DNA of 64,000 bases from Gammaproteobacteria bacterium (GCA_016718385.1 JADKDK010000002.1:682001-746000); one strand, 5' to 3'. Positions 43,692 to 52,924 are shown, numbered from the stretch's first letter. Notes: generated by a model from the letters alone, not told the origin. Numbers and translations: made by a program.

Positions 43692-46079
43692 TCAGCCTCT
43701 CCAATCCTTGCCAGCCAGCGGCCGCAATTGCAGGTGATACAGCATCTGCAGGTAACGCGCGGTCTCCTCGCGCTCGAGATTGCTCACGAACTTCCAGAAC
43801 CCGTAGATGCGCGACAGCGTCATCATCCGCTCCGCGTAGCGCCGCCAGGTGTAGCGCGCATCCACGCGCGCCAGCGCGGCCTGGGACACGGCGTCCCAAA
43901 CTCCGGGGTCCGCGGCGCTGCGCTCCAGGAAATCGGCGATTACCGCGGCAGCCCCCGGTGCGTCGGTGGGATCGATGTGGAAACCGGAAATGCCGTGCTG
44001 GATGATCTCGCGCGGCCCGCCGTGGCAGGTGGCGAACACCGGAAGCCCCGAGGCCATCGCCTCGATCACTGTCAGTCCGAAGGCCTCGAACAGGGCCGGC
44101 TGCACGAAAACGCCACGGCCGTCCCCCACACAGCGGTAAATCTCGCCCGCGAGCGCCTTGTCAAGGCGCGCGCCCAACCAGCGCATCTGGCCATCGAGCC
44201 CGTGGCGATCCATCAACTTGTGCATCGCCATGATCTGTTCGCGCTCCTCCGCGTCGCTGGAGGCAGACGGATCGATGTGCCCGCCGATCAGCAGCAGGTT
44301 GGCCTGCCCGCGCAGGCGTTCGCAACCACCGAACCAGTCGGCGAGGCCAGTGAGGTTCTTGATGCGGTCCATGCGCGCCAGGCTGAAGATGATCGGCTTG
44401 CCGGCATCCTCGAAGCGACCCCGCCACGCTTGCCCGGGATCATCGCCATACAACAGTCTCTCGATATCGGGTTGCAGCGAGCGCAGTCGCCTGCTTTCCT
44501 CCGTGCACGGGAAATACACGCGCTCATCCGCGCCGGGCGAGACAATGTTGAACTTCGGATCGAAGGCATCGATGCCGTGCACGACCCGGTACAGGCCTGG
44601 CATCGTGAAGGCCTGGTAACTTTCGTACTGCCCCACCGTTTCGCCGGTGCCGGCAATCTCCTGGTAGGTGCTGGTGATGATGAAATCCGCGCTGTTCATC
44701 GCGATCAGGTCCGCGGTGTACTGGCACGAGAAGTGATAAGCGGAGTCGTTCTCCTGCCAGTACAGCGCCGAGTGCAGGTACTTGTTCTGCTCCAGCGCGT
44801 GCGCGATGTTGCACTGCGTGACCCCGAGCCGCTGCGACAGCAGCGAGGCGACCAGGTTGCCGTCGGAATAGTTGCCCACGACCAGGTCGGGCCGGCCGCC
44901 GAACTGCGCCAGCGCCTCGCGCTCGACCTCGCGCGCGAATCCCTCCAGGTATGGCCAGATCTCGAAGCGCGATATCCACTCGCGCACGATCTCGCCACCG
45001 GGGCGGCGGAACGGCACGCGCACGATCGCGGCGCGCTCGCAACCGAAGATCTTCTCCAGCGGCTGGTTGCAGGTGGTGTCATCGGCGTCGGGGAGCAGGC
45101 GCGTGAACACCAGCACCTGCGGCTCCACGGCCACACCCTGTAACGTCAGGCGCTCGCGCATTTCCAGCTCCAGCGCCCGCACCTGGTCCAGAATGTAGAC
45201 CACTTGGCCGCCTGTATCGGGTCGCCCCAGCACGCCGTCCTGGGCGAAGAATCCGTGTGGCGACAGGATCAGGATGCGCGAGATCATCGGAATACGCGCC
45301 AGGAAGGCCTCCAGCGTCTGCGCCGAGGGTGCCTCGAGGATGTCGGTGAGCAGGCTCATGGTGTCCGCGACGCGTACCGCGCTGTCGCCCCAGCCGGGTG
45401 CGAAGCCCAAACGTCCCAGCGGTTCCGCCAGCGCCTGCCAAGGCGCGCTGGGCGCGTGCCGTTCGAGCATCTGCTGCGCGTGGCGCAAGGCTGTGCGCAG
45501 CGAGGCGACGTCGCCGATGTGCTCGTAGAGCATCAATTGCTGGCCCTCCAGCGCGTGCAAGCGCAGGAAGTTGAGCAGCCGCGCGTGCCCGCCGCCGGTG
45601 CGCTGGAACATTGCCGCCGCAAGGTGCCGGTTGAGAAAATGCACGCCTTGCCCGATGGAGCGGTTTTCCTTCAGGCGCGGGAACTCTCGGTTGAACGGCG
45701 CGAAGTCCACTTCGAGCACCGGATCGCCCCCGAGGTCGGGGCGCACCAGCCCCTCCTTGAACCGCAGGTACTGCACCACGTCGATGGTCTCCGGCACCAC
45801 GTCGTCGAGATGCGCACGGAGGTAGTGCCAGGATCCGGCCTCCTCGCGCACCGCGAAGCAGGCCCATGGCGCCTGCAGCACTGCTTCCTGCAACAGCCGC
45901 ACGACGCGGTCCAGCGGTGTGCCGGGTCCGGCATCGAGCCCGAGTTCGGCCAGCCCCGCGAAGATGCCGCGCAGGTCGGTCTGCAGCAGCAAGGGACGCT
46001 CCTCGGCAAAGCAGCGGCGCAGGAACGCCTGCATCTCGTCGCGATGCCCGCCGACCCAGGTACGAAGGTTCTCGATCAT
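43692..46079 (-). CDS. Sucrose synthase
   Basis: 795 aa, the length of bacterial and plant sucrose synthases. The N-terminal regulatory region (about 1-270) precedes a GT4-type catalytic core with GGQVVYILDQVRALE, NYSDGNLVASLLSQRLGVTQC, FSLARMDRIKNLTGL and the nucleotide-sugar motif EAFGLTVIEAMASGLPVFATCHGGP. It interconverts sucrose and UDP with fructose and UDP- or ADP-glucose. It overlaps the SPS gene by 4 nt (ATGA) and abuts the MscS gene. Together with SPS it allows sucrose to be both built and reclaimed. Confidence 0.96.
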   Translation of the reverse strand: MIENLRTWVGGHRDEMQAFLRRCFAEERPLLLQTDLRGIFAGLAELGLDAGPGTPLDRVVRLLQEAVLQAPWACFAVREEAGSWHYLRAHLDDVVPETIDVVQYLRFKEGLVRPDLGGDPVLEVDFAPFNREFPRLKENRSIGQGVHFLNRHLAAAMFQRTGGGHARLLNFLRLHALEGQQLMLYEHIGDVASLRTALRHAQQMLERHAPSAPWQALAEPLGRLGFAPGWGDSAVRVADTMSLLTDILEAPSAQTLEAFLARIPMISRILILSPHGFFAQDGVLGRPDTGGQVVYILDQVRALELEMRERLTLQGVAVEPQVLVFTRLLPDADDTTCNQPLEKIFGCERAAIVRVPFRRPGGEIVREWISRFEIWPYLEGFAREVEREALAQFGGRPDLVVGNYSDGNLVASLLSQRLGVTQCNIAHALEQNKYLHSALYWQENDSAYHFSCQYTADLIAMNSADFIITSTYQEIAGTGETVGQYESYQAFTMPGLYRVVHGIDAFDPKFNIVSPGADERVYFPCTEESRRLRSLQPDIERLLYGDDPGQAWRGRFEDAGKPIIFSLARMDRIKNLTGLADWFGGCERLRGQANLLLIGGHIDPSASSDAEEREQIMAMHKLMDRHGLDGQMRWLGARLDKALAGEIYRCVGDGRGVFVQPALFEAFGLTVIEAMASGLPVFATCHGGPREIIQHGISGFHIDPTDAPGAAAVIADFLERSAADPGVWDAVSQAALARVDARYTWRRYAERMMTLSRIYGFWKFVSNLEREETARYLQMLYHLQLRPLAGKDWRG

Positions 46080-48238
46080 CCGGCCTCCATGGAATAGCCT
46101 TGGCAGACAAAACCGTAATGCGCGATGCCTTCCATGATGCCGGCGGCATGCGCGGCATTGGCGAAGTAGACGCGCTCCAGCCCGCGCAGCGTGGCGAGTT
46201 CCGGACTGTGGTTGCCGACTACCACCGCGAGGGTATCGCCGAGCAGCATCTCCTCGTCGTTGCCGGAGTCACCCGCAACCAGGAAATTCCCGAGCGGCAG
46301 CCCCCATTTGTAGGCCAGGTAGCGCACCGCCTGTCCCTTGGACGCACGTACCGGAAGAACGTCCAGGAATGACTCGTGCGAGTAGATCAGCTTGGCACTC
46401 AGGCGCTGCGCCCGCAGCATCGCCTGGAGCGTGCGCAGCGCCGGCATGGCGTCGGGATCGACGTCGTAGCTCAGCTTGAACTCGCGCTGGCTCTCGGGCA
46501 GTTGCAGGCTCAACCCGGGAACCTCGGCAAGCGCCTGCTCCAGGGCGTCGCGCCGCCACTGGTAGCGGATATGATTGCGCCAGCCCACATCGGGCTTCAG
46601 CTCGCGCCCGTAATGGATCTCGCTGCCAACCGAGGTGATCAGTACGTCCGGTACCCGCACGCTCCACTGCCTGAGCACGCGCAGCGTGCTGTCGAGGTTG
46701 CGACCCGTGGCGACCGCGAACCCGAACTCATGCCCGCACCGCTGCAACATGCTCATCAGCGTCACGAGGCTCGGCTTGTCGCCGATCAGCGTGTTGTCGA
46801 TGTCGCTCACCAGCATACGGCGCACGAAGGGCAGTGGACTGGGACCGGGGTGCAGACGGTCCGCCAGATGCCGCCGCACCTGTTTGCGGTTGCGGCGCAG
46901 CACGCGCCCGAGGTGCTTCAGGTACTTCGCGACATGCGCATCCCAGGTGTAGTGACGTGCGACGCCTGCGATGCCCCTGCGTGCACGCCGCTGCCATGCC
47001 CGGGGGTCGGACAGCACGGATTCCAGGCCAGCGGCGATGTCGGCCGGGTCCATCGCGTCGACGAGCACGCCGTTGTCGCAGGCGGCGACGATGTCGCGCG
47101 GCCCGCCATCCGCCGTGGCGACGATCGGCAGGCCGCTGGCGGCCGCTTCGATCAGCGTCAAACCGAAAGGTTCGGTCAGGGCTGCATTGACGAACACGCC
47201 CCGGCGCGCCGCGGCGAGCCGGTAAAACTGGGGCACGTCTTCGCTCCCGTGTTGTTTGGGCAGCGCAACTCGCCCCCACAGGTCGTAGCGATCCACTTCC
47301 AGCAGCAGATCGGTGAGCACCTTCGCCTGGTCTTCCTCCAGCGTCCGGATGTCCTCGCGCTGACCCGCCACGATAGCGAGGTTCGCCATCTCGCGCAGCC
47401 TCGGTGATCCGCCGTATGCCGTCACGAGTCGCACGAGGTTCTTGCGCATCTCCGGTCGGGCGATCGCGAGTATCAGCGGCTTGCGTGGATGTGACAGGAA
47501 GCGATCGACCATCGCCGGGACGTGCGGCTCCAGGGGCATCCGACCCGGCGGCATGAAGCGCGAAGTGTCGGTGCCGGGGGGAATCACCGCTGCGTGCCCG
47601 GACTGGTAGCTCTCATACAGCCCGTACTGCTCGGTACTCTCCTGCTGCGTGCTGGTCACCACCAGGCTGGCATGCGCCAGCACCTCTTCCTCGGCGGCGA
47701 TGCGGTGACTGAAGTTGTACTGCCGCTCGAGCGTCTGGGCGCTGCGACCCAGCGCCAGCAGACGCTTGCGCTTGCAGCGACCCAGCGAATGGCCGGTATG
47801 GACGAGCGGAATGCCGAGCAGCTGCGACAGCTGCACGCCGACATATCCGGCATCGGCGTAATGGCTGTGAATGACATCCGGCAGGCGACCAAGCTCGCGC
47901 AGGTAGCCGACGGTGCGATCCACCATCTGGTCCAGGTGGTTCCACAGCGCCTCCTTGCGCAGGTAACGGCGCGGCCCGAAGGGCAATCGGACCAGCTGGG
48001 CTCTTTGCCCCAGCTGCTCCGCGGGGCGCGCGTAATCCGGCGCAACGCGCGGATCTTCGACAAGACGCGTCAGCAGGTCGACGCGCTCCACCCCCGTATT
48101 GCGCCCCAGCGCGCGCGCGAGCTCCAGCACGTAGAGAGTCTGTCCGCCGGTGTCGGCGTCGACGCCGAGCTCCGGCTCGTCGGCGCGTATCAATCCGTGC
48201 ACGCTCAGCATGAGCACGTAGAACCCGCTCATTGGCAT
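46076..48238 (-). CDS. Bifunctional sucrose-phosphate synthase/phosphatase
   Basis: 720 aa. The N-terminal GT4 glycosyltransferase (GADTGGQ-type opening at about 28, then HSHYADAGYVG and EPFGLTLIEAAASGLPIVATADGGP) is the SPS part. From about residue 475 a HAD-type phosphatase domain opens with SDIDNTLIGDK (DxDxT nucleophile motif) and contains ATGRNLDS and GDSGNDEEML, typical of sucrose-6-phosphate phosphatase. The fusion makes sucrose from UDP-glucose and fructose-6-phosphate. It overlaps the fructokinase gene by 10 nt and sucrose synthase by 4 nt. Confidence 0.95.
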   Translation of the reverse strand: MPMSGFYVLMLSVHGLIRADEPELGVDADTGGQTLYVLELARALGRNTGVERVDLLTRLVEDPRVAPDYARPAEQLGQRAQLVRLPFGPRRYLRKEALWNHLDQMVDRTVGYLRELGRLPDVIHSHYADAGYVGVQLSQLLGIPLVHTGHSLGRCKRKRLLALGRSAQTLERQYNFSHRIAAEEEVLAHASLVVTSTQQESTEQYGLYESYQSGHAAVIPPGTDTSRFMPPGRMPLEPHVPAMVDRFLSHPRKPLILAIARPEMRKNLVRLVTAYGGSPRLREMANLAIVAGQREDIRTLEEDQAKVLTDLLLEVDRYDLWGRVALPKQHGSEDVPQFYRLAAARRGVFVNAALTEPFGLTLIEAAASGLPIVATADGGPRDIVAACDNGVLVDAMDPADIAAGLESVLSDPRAWQRRARRGIAGVARHYTWDAHVAKYLKHLGRVLRRNRKQVRRHLADRLHPGPSPLPFVRRMLVSDIDNTLIGDKPSLVTLMSMLQRCGHEFGFAVATGRNLDSTLRVLRQWSVRVPDVLITSVGSEIHYGRELKPDVGWRNHIRYQWRRDALEQALAEVPGLSLQLPESQREFKLSYDVDPDAMPALRTLQAMLRAQRLSAKLIYSHESFLDVLPVRASKGQAVRYLAYKWGLPLGNFLVAGDSGNDEEMLLGDTLAVVVGNHSPELATLRGLERVYFANAAHAAGIMEGIAHYGFVCQGYSMEAG

Positions 48239-49197
48239 TGCTCTCTACTCAGGCCCCACGCTGCCAGGAAAGGCGCGTAGAACCCGTCGTCTTGCGGGAC
48301 TGCGCCCCGCAGCCGGCACACCTCGCCGGCAAAGCGATGCGCGCGCTCGAGGCGTTGCCACACGTTCCAGCCCTGGACCAGCCCGAGCATGAAAACGGCG
48401 GCAAACGCGTCGCCCGCCCCGACGCTGTCGCGGAACTCCGTGACCGGTCTCGCTACGGGCGTGCGAAAACGGCAATGGCAGTCATCGAGCAGCCACGCCC
48501 CGTCCGCGCCCTGCGTCACCAGCAATTGCCTGATGCCGAAGGCATCGACCAGGCGCTTGCCCAGCCCGGTCGGGCAGCTGTCGCGCATCCCCAGGGTTTC
48601 GCCAACGCGATGAAGCTCCTCCTCGTTCACCTTGACGACCTCGGCCTGCGCCAGCGACCAGCGCAGCATTTCGTCATCGAGCCGCGGTTCACGCAGGTTG
48701 ACGTCGAGGAAGCCGCTGGCGCGCGTCGCGGCAAACAGCGCCCGCAGGGCTTCTCGCGATGCGCCGCGCTGCACCAGCGTCCCGAAGTAGATCCACCGCG
48801 GCCGCCGCGCGAGGGCTGCCAGGCGCGCCGCGTCGGCATCGATGAAGTCCCATGCCTGTCCGTCGGGGATTGCAAAACGATGTCCCTGGGAATCGCGGTC
48901 CAAAATCACATCGACGCGTCCGCTGGGATGCTCGGGATCCGACTGCAACTCCTCGGTCGCCAGGCCCGCCGCGCGCATGCGCTCCAGCAGGAAGGCGCCG
49001 CGTGCGTCGACTCCGATCCGGCTCACCAGGATCGGGTGCACGCCCGCACGGCGTCCAAGGCCGGTAAGGTGATGAGCCACGTTGAATGGCGCACCGCCCA
49101 CGCGCTCCCCGTCCGGAAAGCAGTCCGCGAGCACTTCGCCGAAGAGCAACACCACCGATGCCGGGCCCGCGACCGGCGCGCAGGACACCACGCTCAA
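48229..49197 (-). CDS. PfkB-family fructokinase
   Basis: 322 aa. The ribokinase-fold signatures are GGAPFNVAHHLTGLG near the N-terminus and DSVGAGDAFAAVFMLG near residue 262, containing the catalytic aspartate. Context (first gene of the sucrose operon) supports fructose as substrate, recycling fructose from sucrose synthase to fructose-6-phosphate for SPS. The start is uncertain: TTG at 49197 or GTG at 49191, the latter 9 nt after AGAGGG. No ATG is available at the right place. Confidence 0.92.
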   Translation of the reverse strand: MSVVSCAPVAGPASVVLLFGEVLADCFPDGERVGGAPFNVAHHLTGLGRRAGVHPILVSRIGVDARGAFLLERMRAAGLATEELQSDPEHPSGRVDVILDRDSQGHRFAIPDGQAWDFIDADAARLAALARRPRWIYFGTLVQRGASREALRALFAATRASGFLDVNLREPRLDDEMLRWSLAQAEVVKVNEEELHRVGETLGMRDSCPTGLGKRLVDAFGIRQLLVTQGADGAWLLDDCHCRFRTPVARPVTEFRDSVGAGDAFAAVFMLGLVQGWNVWQRLERAHRFAGEVCRLRGAVPQDDGFYAPFLAAWGLSREQCQ

Positions 49198-49484
49198 ATT
49201 CCCTCTCGCGACACCAGCCTCATCGGCATTGCGCCGGCCTGCGGAGCGCGCTCCGGTTCCGTTTGACTTGCGATCATCATGGCCACCATCACTCGCCTCT
49301 TCCCGCTGTTGCGTGTTTGTTCGACTTCTCGTCAGCGATAAAGTTTCATCGCAATATTATTTTGCTTAATACGTTATTATTTGCGAACATGCAGTGCCAT
49401 CCGAGCCATGCAGCCGGATGACATCGGCTCGCGACATGACGACAATGCGCGTACGCCCAGCCAGCAAAGGCACGACCGGATCCC
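49198..49484. promoter_or_regulatory. Divergent regulatory region between sucrose operon and MarR gene
   Basis: 287 bp with an AT-rich core at about 49340-49390, unusual in this GC-rich window. A 13-bp palindrome TAATA-CGT-TATTA at 49368-49380 is a candidate MarR operator. CGCAA at 49351-49355 and TTGCG at 49382-49386 form a wider inverted pair around it. No clear -35/-10 pair could be fixed for either direction. Confidence 0.5.
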
Positions 49485-49979
49485 ATGCCAAGCGAACCGT
49501 CTCCCGCGGCACAGACGCGCGCCTCCTCCCCGGTCGCCATGGAGATCCTGAAGAAATTCCGCATCATCATCGGCGCGGTGCGCCAGCATTCGCGTGAACT
49601 GGAGAGCGCCTGCGGCGTGGGAGGGGCACAGGTCTGGATGCTCGCGGCGATTGCCGAAACACCCGAAATCACCGTGTCCAGGTTGAGCCGTGCACTGTCG
49701 ATACACGTGTCGACGGCAAGCAATCTGCTGGACAAACTCGCGAAGCGGGGGCTGGTGGAACGTCTGCGCAGCGACGATGACAGGCGCGCCGTACGCTTGC
49801 GAATCACGCCCGCCGGTCAGGCCGTTCTAGACCGCGCGCCCCGGCCGGCTAGCGGGCTCATCATCGACGCACTGGGCCGCATGTCGCGCGAATCCCTCGC
49901 GAGGCTCGACGAAGACCTCGCCTGCCTGATCGGCCACATCAACACCACGGATCCCTCCGCGGCCAACGAACCGCTTTGA
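49485..49979 (+). CDS. MarR-family regulator, probable sucrose-operon controller
   Basis: 164 aa. The winged helix is clear (ITVSRLSRALSIHVSTASNLLDKLAKRGLVERLRSDDDRRAVRLRITPAG). It is transcribed divergently from the fructokinase/SPS/sucrose synthase/MscS operon and shares an AT-rich intergenic region with a 13-bp palindrome, the common layout for a local MarR repressor. A signal such as osmotic stress or a sugar is not predictable. It converges on the nitroreductase gene with 20 nt between stops. Confidence 0.85.
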   Translation: MPSEPSPAAQTRASSPVAMEILKKFRIIIGAVRQHSRELESACGVGGAQVWMLAAIAETPEITVSRLSRALSIHVSTASNLLDKLAKRGLVERLRSDDDRRAVRLRITPAGQAVLDRAPRPASGLIIDALGRMSRESLARLDEDLACLIGHINTTDPSAANEPL

Positions 49980-49999
49980 GAAACCGCGCTGTCGACGGC

Positions 50000-50476
50000 T
50001 TATTCCTTCTCGTCGAAGATCAGCACCGGGATATGGCGCACGCCCTCGCAGCGGGCGCGGTATTCGGCGAACTCGGGATACATCGCCTCGAGCAGGGGCC
50101 ACAACTGCGCTTCCTCCTGCGGGCCGGCCTCGCGTGCGACCATCGTGCGCTTGCGTGCCCCGATCTGGATCTGCACCTCCGGATTGGCCTTCACGTTGTG
50201 GTACCACACCGGCGCGCTGCTCATGCCGCCCTTGGAGGCCGCCATCACCACGCGCTCACCGTCCTCGATATAGAGCAGCGGGGTCTTGCGCGGCTCGCCG
50301 GACTTGCGCCCGATGACCGTCAGGATGGCGACCTGCCCGCCGCGGAAGGTGTTCCACACCCGGCCGCCGCTCAGCTCGTATACCAGGGTCTGCAGGCTGC
50401 CGATGCGCCTGATGACCGAAGTACCGAACTTCTCCTGGCCTGGGGTGAAACGTTGGACGGGCTTCTGCGTGCTCAT
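50000..50476 (-). CDS. Nitroreductase, deazaflavin-dependent (DDN/Rv3547-like) family
   Basis: 158 aa split-barrel protein. The order TFRGGQVAILTVIGRKSGEPRKTPLLYIEDGERVVMAASKGG, followed by WYHNVKANPEVQIQIG, is diagnostic of the DDN family of F420H2-dependent oxidoreductases, which is most common in actinobacteria. Members in proteobacteria occur but their cofactor is often untested. The start at 50476 was chosen as the first ATG at the normal distance; upstream sequence in this frame is not family-like. Role unknown, possibly quinone or nitro-compound reduction. Confidence 0.87.
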   Translation of the reverse strand: MSTQKPVQRFTPGQEKFGTSVIRRIGSLQTLVYELSGGRVWNTFRGGQVAILTVIGRKSGEPRKTPLLYIEDGERVVMAASKGGMSSAPVWYHNVKANPEVQIQIGARKRTMVAREAGPQEEAQLWPLLEAMYPEFAEYRARCEGVRHIPVLIFDEKE

Positions 50477-51111
50477 ACGGGGAGAATCCGGGCAATGGAA
50501 GGAAGCGCAGAATCTACCCGCTTTTGCGCCGCGCAGGATGAAACATCGGTAAGCACGCGCGAACGCCTCCCGTCCTGGGCGGGATATCGCGGAATTCGTC
50601 AGGATTTCACGATTGATGCGCACATGCCGGCGCACCGATCGGTAGTTGCCTATTGTTTTTGCATCGACCCGGCGATTTGACGCCAACGGAGCATCAGCGA
50701 TGAACGCACAGTGCAGCTGGCCGGACGCGGACTGCTGGTTGCCCGAGGACGAGTTCCCCGTCGAACTCACGCGCCAGCACGACCCCGCTGGCCAGTGCCG
50801 TCCCGTAGAACACGGCAGCCAAACGGCGCATCGCATAGACCTTGCACCAGGCCCGCCCGCAGATTGCCACGCGGACTGGTCCGTCTGGTCAGGCTGCTGG
50901 CCGACCTGCTGGCGCGGTCACTGAGTCGCGCCACACCCGGACATCCGGGTAACCGAGGTTGCCTTTACCCGCCGAAAGCGGCTTTTCCCACGTGTCGCGC
51001 CTCCCGGATGCCGTAGAAACTCCAGCCGCTTTTAGAATTATCATTCCAAGGTTGGCGCATATCCTTGCGTTGTCGGGTGATATTGCCCAGCACCTCGAGG
51101 AGTAACCGCCA
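50477..51111. other. Intergenic stretch of about 635 bp, no firmly supported gene
   Basis: A possible short cysteine-rich frame (50701-50924, plus, 74 codons) has GGAG 10 nt before its ATG but no recognisable family and no clear coding bias, so it is not called. A short hairpin GCCG-AAAG-CGGC followed by TTTT lies at 50971-50985. The stretch before 51112 has AT-rich TTTTAGAATTATCATT at about 51030-51046, a likely promoter region for the next gene. Confidence 0.45.
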
Positions 51112-51423
51112 ATGACCAATTCCGCCAGCATCCGCCTTGCCCTGAAACTTGCGCCGGTCATCCTTGCCGGCGCATTGGTTGCCGCTCCTGGCCCTGTCAG
51201 CGCCGCGACAACGTCGGGCGATGCATTCGGTATCTGCAAGCAGAAGGTGCGCGAGACTTTCGGCGAGGACGTCCGGACCAAGCTCAAGCGGGTCAAGGAG
51301 CGCAACAACTACATCGTGCAAATCAAGGTCAGCGGCGCAGCCGAAAAGCCGTTCATCGCGACGTGCGAAGTTGCGCGCGACGGCACGCTGAGCTCCTTCG
51401 AGCACGACGGCCCCGTGAAGTAA
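51112..51423 (+). CDS. Small secreted protein
   Basis: 103 aa. A signal peptide (residues 1-31; cleavage after VSAA) leaves a mature protein of about 70 residues with one cysteine pair (C42 and about C86) that could form a disulfide. No enzymatic motif is visible. The ATG at 51112 follows GAGGAG about 9 nt upstream. It converges on the coiled-coil membrane protein gene, with a strong hairpin between the stops. Confidence 0.75.
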   Translation: MTNSASIRLALKLAPVILAGALVAAPGPVSAATTSGDAFGICKQKVRETFGEDVRTKLKRVKERNNYIVQIKVSGAAEKPFIATCEVARDGTLSSFEHDGPVK

Positions 51424-51427
51424 GGAT

Positions 51428-51475
51428 CCCGACGCAGGGCCGGGGGGCTTCGAGTTCCCCGGCCCATGCGTCGGG
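51428..51475. terminator. Long bidirectional hairpin between convergent genes
   Basis: CCCGACGCAGGGCCGGGG (51428-51445) pairs with CCCCGGCCC (51457-51465) and TGCGTCGGG (51467-51475): an 18-bp stem with one bulged A and an 11-nt loop. No T-run follows on either side, so it may act as a barrier or 3'-end stabiliser rather than a textbook intrinsic terminator. Confidence 0.7.
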
Positions 51476-51503
51476 TCTGCCAAAGGCCCCGGTCAGCGGC
51501 GGC

Positions 51504-52169
51504 TCAGTCGCTGCGGCTCTCGACGTGGAAATACTCGGGCACCGCGTCGATCATGAGGTCGACTTCCCCCGAGAACGATTCGCTGTCACCGGTGCGCATC
51601 ATCGGCACGCTTTCCACCGACGCGCCTCCGATCTGCACACCGGTGCGGTCGAAGAGGAGGACGCGAATCTCCGGCATCACCGGCCGCGAGTGATTGTTCT
51701 CGACCACGACCCGGTATTCGTAGCCGATCCTTTCCCCGGAATGGGTCTCGGTGAAGAGGATGTTCCTCACGTAGCCCTGGTTGAGCGGGATGACCTTGTC
51801 GTGCTCCAGCCTCTTCAGGTTCGGTAACCGCTCCTTGACCAGGGCGTCGAACTCGGCCGTGACCCGCTTCAGTTCAGCGCGCAGGTCGCGCAGTTCGGAA
51901 TCCTTCTGGCCGAGTTCGGCCCGCTGCAGGTTGTTCTCCGAGCTGTACCTGGCGATGGTGCCGAACAGGTAGAGCAGCAGCGAGATGACCGCGACCGCCC
52001 CCACCGCCGTCAGCGCGATTACCGGCAACAGGCTGCGCGACGAACGCCGGCTGCGATGACGCGAACCGTGCCGGCGCGATGGCGAACGGCCGGGCGACTC
52101 GACGCCGACACCCGCTCCCGCGGACGGCTGATCGCCCCCCACGTTGTTCAGGTCGTTCATTCCAGCCAT
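51504..52169 (-). CDS. Membrane-anchored coiled-coil protein, unknown
   Basis: About 221 aa. A basic, glycine/serine/arginine-rich cytoplasmic N-terminus (about 45 residues), one membrane helix (LLPVIALTAVGAVAVISLLLYLFG), a coiled coil (SENNLQRAELGQKDSELRDLRAELKRV), then a periplasmic beta-sandwich-like domain ending PEYFHVESRSD. No family is recognised. The start is uncertain: ATG at 52169 or 52160, neither with a strong ribosome site. Confidence 0.68.
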   Translation of the reverse strand: MAGMNDLNNVGGDQPSAGAGVGVESPGRSPSRRHGSRHRSRRSSRSLLPVIALTAVGAVAVISLLLYLFGTIARYSSENNLQRAELGQKDSELRDLRAELKRVTAEFDALVKERLPNLKRLEHDKVIPLNQGYVRNILFTETHSGERIGYEYRVVVENNHSRPVMPEIRVLLFDRTGVQIGGASVESVPMMRTGDSESFSGEVDLMIDAVPEYFHVESRSD

Positions 52170-52350
52170 CCGCTTGACGTCCACCGAGCCAGTGCTGATC
52201 GCGATATTTGTATGTGTGCCCGATAGATATAACACAAAGTTCACACGGCGCAACAATGCCGTCGCACGATCTGCCCACGCCCGGGCACCGGCCCGCAGCT
52301 CGTCGCCCGAGCGCACCTCAGCGTCGGATCATGGCGGTGCTGGACGCAAC

Positions 52351-52605
52351 TCAGTAGACAAGCGATTGCTCCTGGATCTCGTGCTTGCGCCGCATGTACG
52401 CTTCGTACTCTTCGTAGGAGCGTCGCGGTTCCGAGTGAAAATCCTCCTCCAGCGCGTTCATCGCACGTATGTGGGGGATCTCGTAAGCCGCGGCTCCGGC
52501 GCCAGCCCCGGCCATGACAGCCCACGCGGCGCAACCCGTGCACAGGCTGCCGAAGCCAATCACCAGGGTTGCGGCAGTCAACGCGCTCGCGATGTAGCGA
52601 TGCAT
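52351..52605 (-). CDS. Small lipoprotein
   Basis: 84 aa. The N-terminus (MHRYIASALTAATLVIGFGS) leads to a lipobox LCTGC, so the mature protein of about 60 residues is lipid-anchored. It has a glycine/alanine-rich stretch followed by a charged helix (RAMNALEEDFHSEPRRSYEEYEAYMRRKHEI). It lies about 185 nt downstream of the tRNA-Pro. Function unknown. Confidence 0.65.
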   Translation of the reverse strand: MHRYIASALTAATLVIGFGSLCTGCAAWAVMAGAGAGAAAYEIPHIRAMNALEEDFHSEPRRSYEEYEAYMRRKHEIQEQSLVY

Positions 52606-52791
52606 GGTCGACCTCCCGTATTGCTGATTCGTCCCGACCAGGCCGATACAGGCGACATACTACACCCGGTCGGGCGCAAGGCATCACGGTGATGGAATTG
52701 GCGGTAATTGGTGCGCGGCGGTGCAGACGCTGGTGCGCATCGGTCCAGACACGCGAAGAGCGCCCGTAGGCGCCCTTGCGTTCGATATGAT

Positions 52792-52868
52792 TGGTCGGAG
52801 CGACAGGATTTGAACCTGCGACCCCCACTCCCCCAGAGTGGTGCGCTACCAGGCTGCGCTACGCTCCG
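52792..52868 (-). tRNA. tRNA-Pro (anticodon GGG)
   Basis: 77 nt including the encoded CCA (minus strand). The acceptor arms CGGAGCG and CGCTCCG pair perfectly. The anticodon stem CCACT/AGTGG encloses loop CTGGGGG, giving anticodon GGG. The T-arm is GGTTCAAATCC-type. It lies beside the MerR/ihfA block, as in other gammaproteobacteria. Confidence 0.96.
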
Positions 52869-52918
52869 AAAACTGCCCGCTGTCACGGATCCTGCCGGCT
52901 CCCGCCGACAGGCCGCGC

Positions 52919-52924
52919 ATCATA
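52919..52924 (-). promoter_or_regulatory. -10 hexamer TATGAT for tRNA-Pro
   Basis: TATGAT on the minus strand followed by a GC-rich discriminator (GCGCGG), typical of stable-RNA promoters, about 50 nt upstream of the tRNA. A 9-bp stem with a 4-nt loop (52891-52912) lies between them. Confidence 0.5.

Noticed and set aside
50701..50924. Possible 74-aa cysteine/tryptophan-rich protein
   Set aside because: Has a GGAG before the ATG but composition and codon use look random and no family is recognisable; left as part of the intergenic entry.
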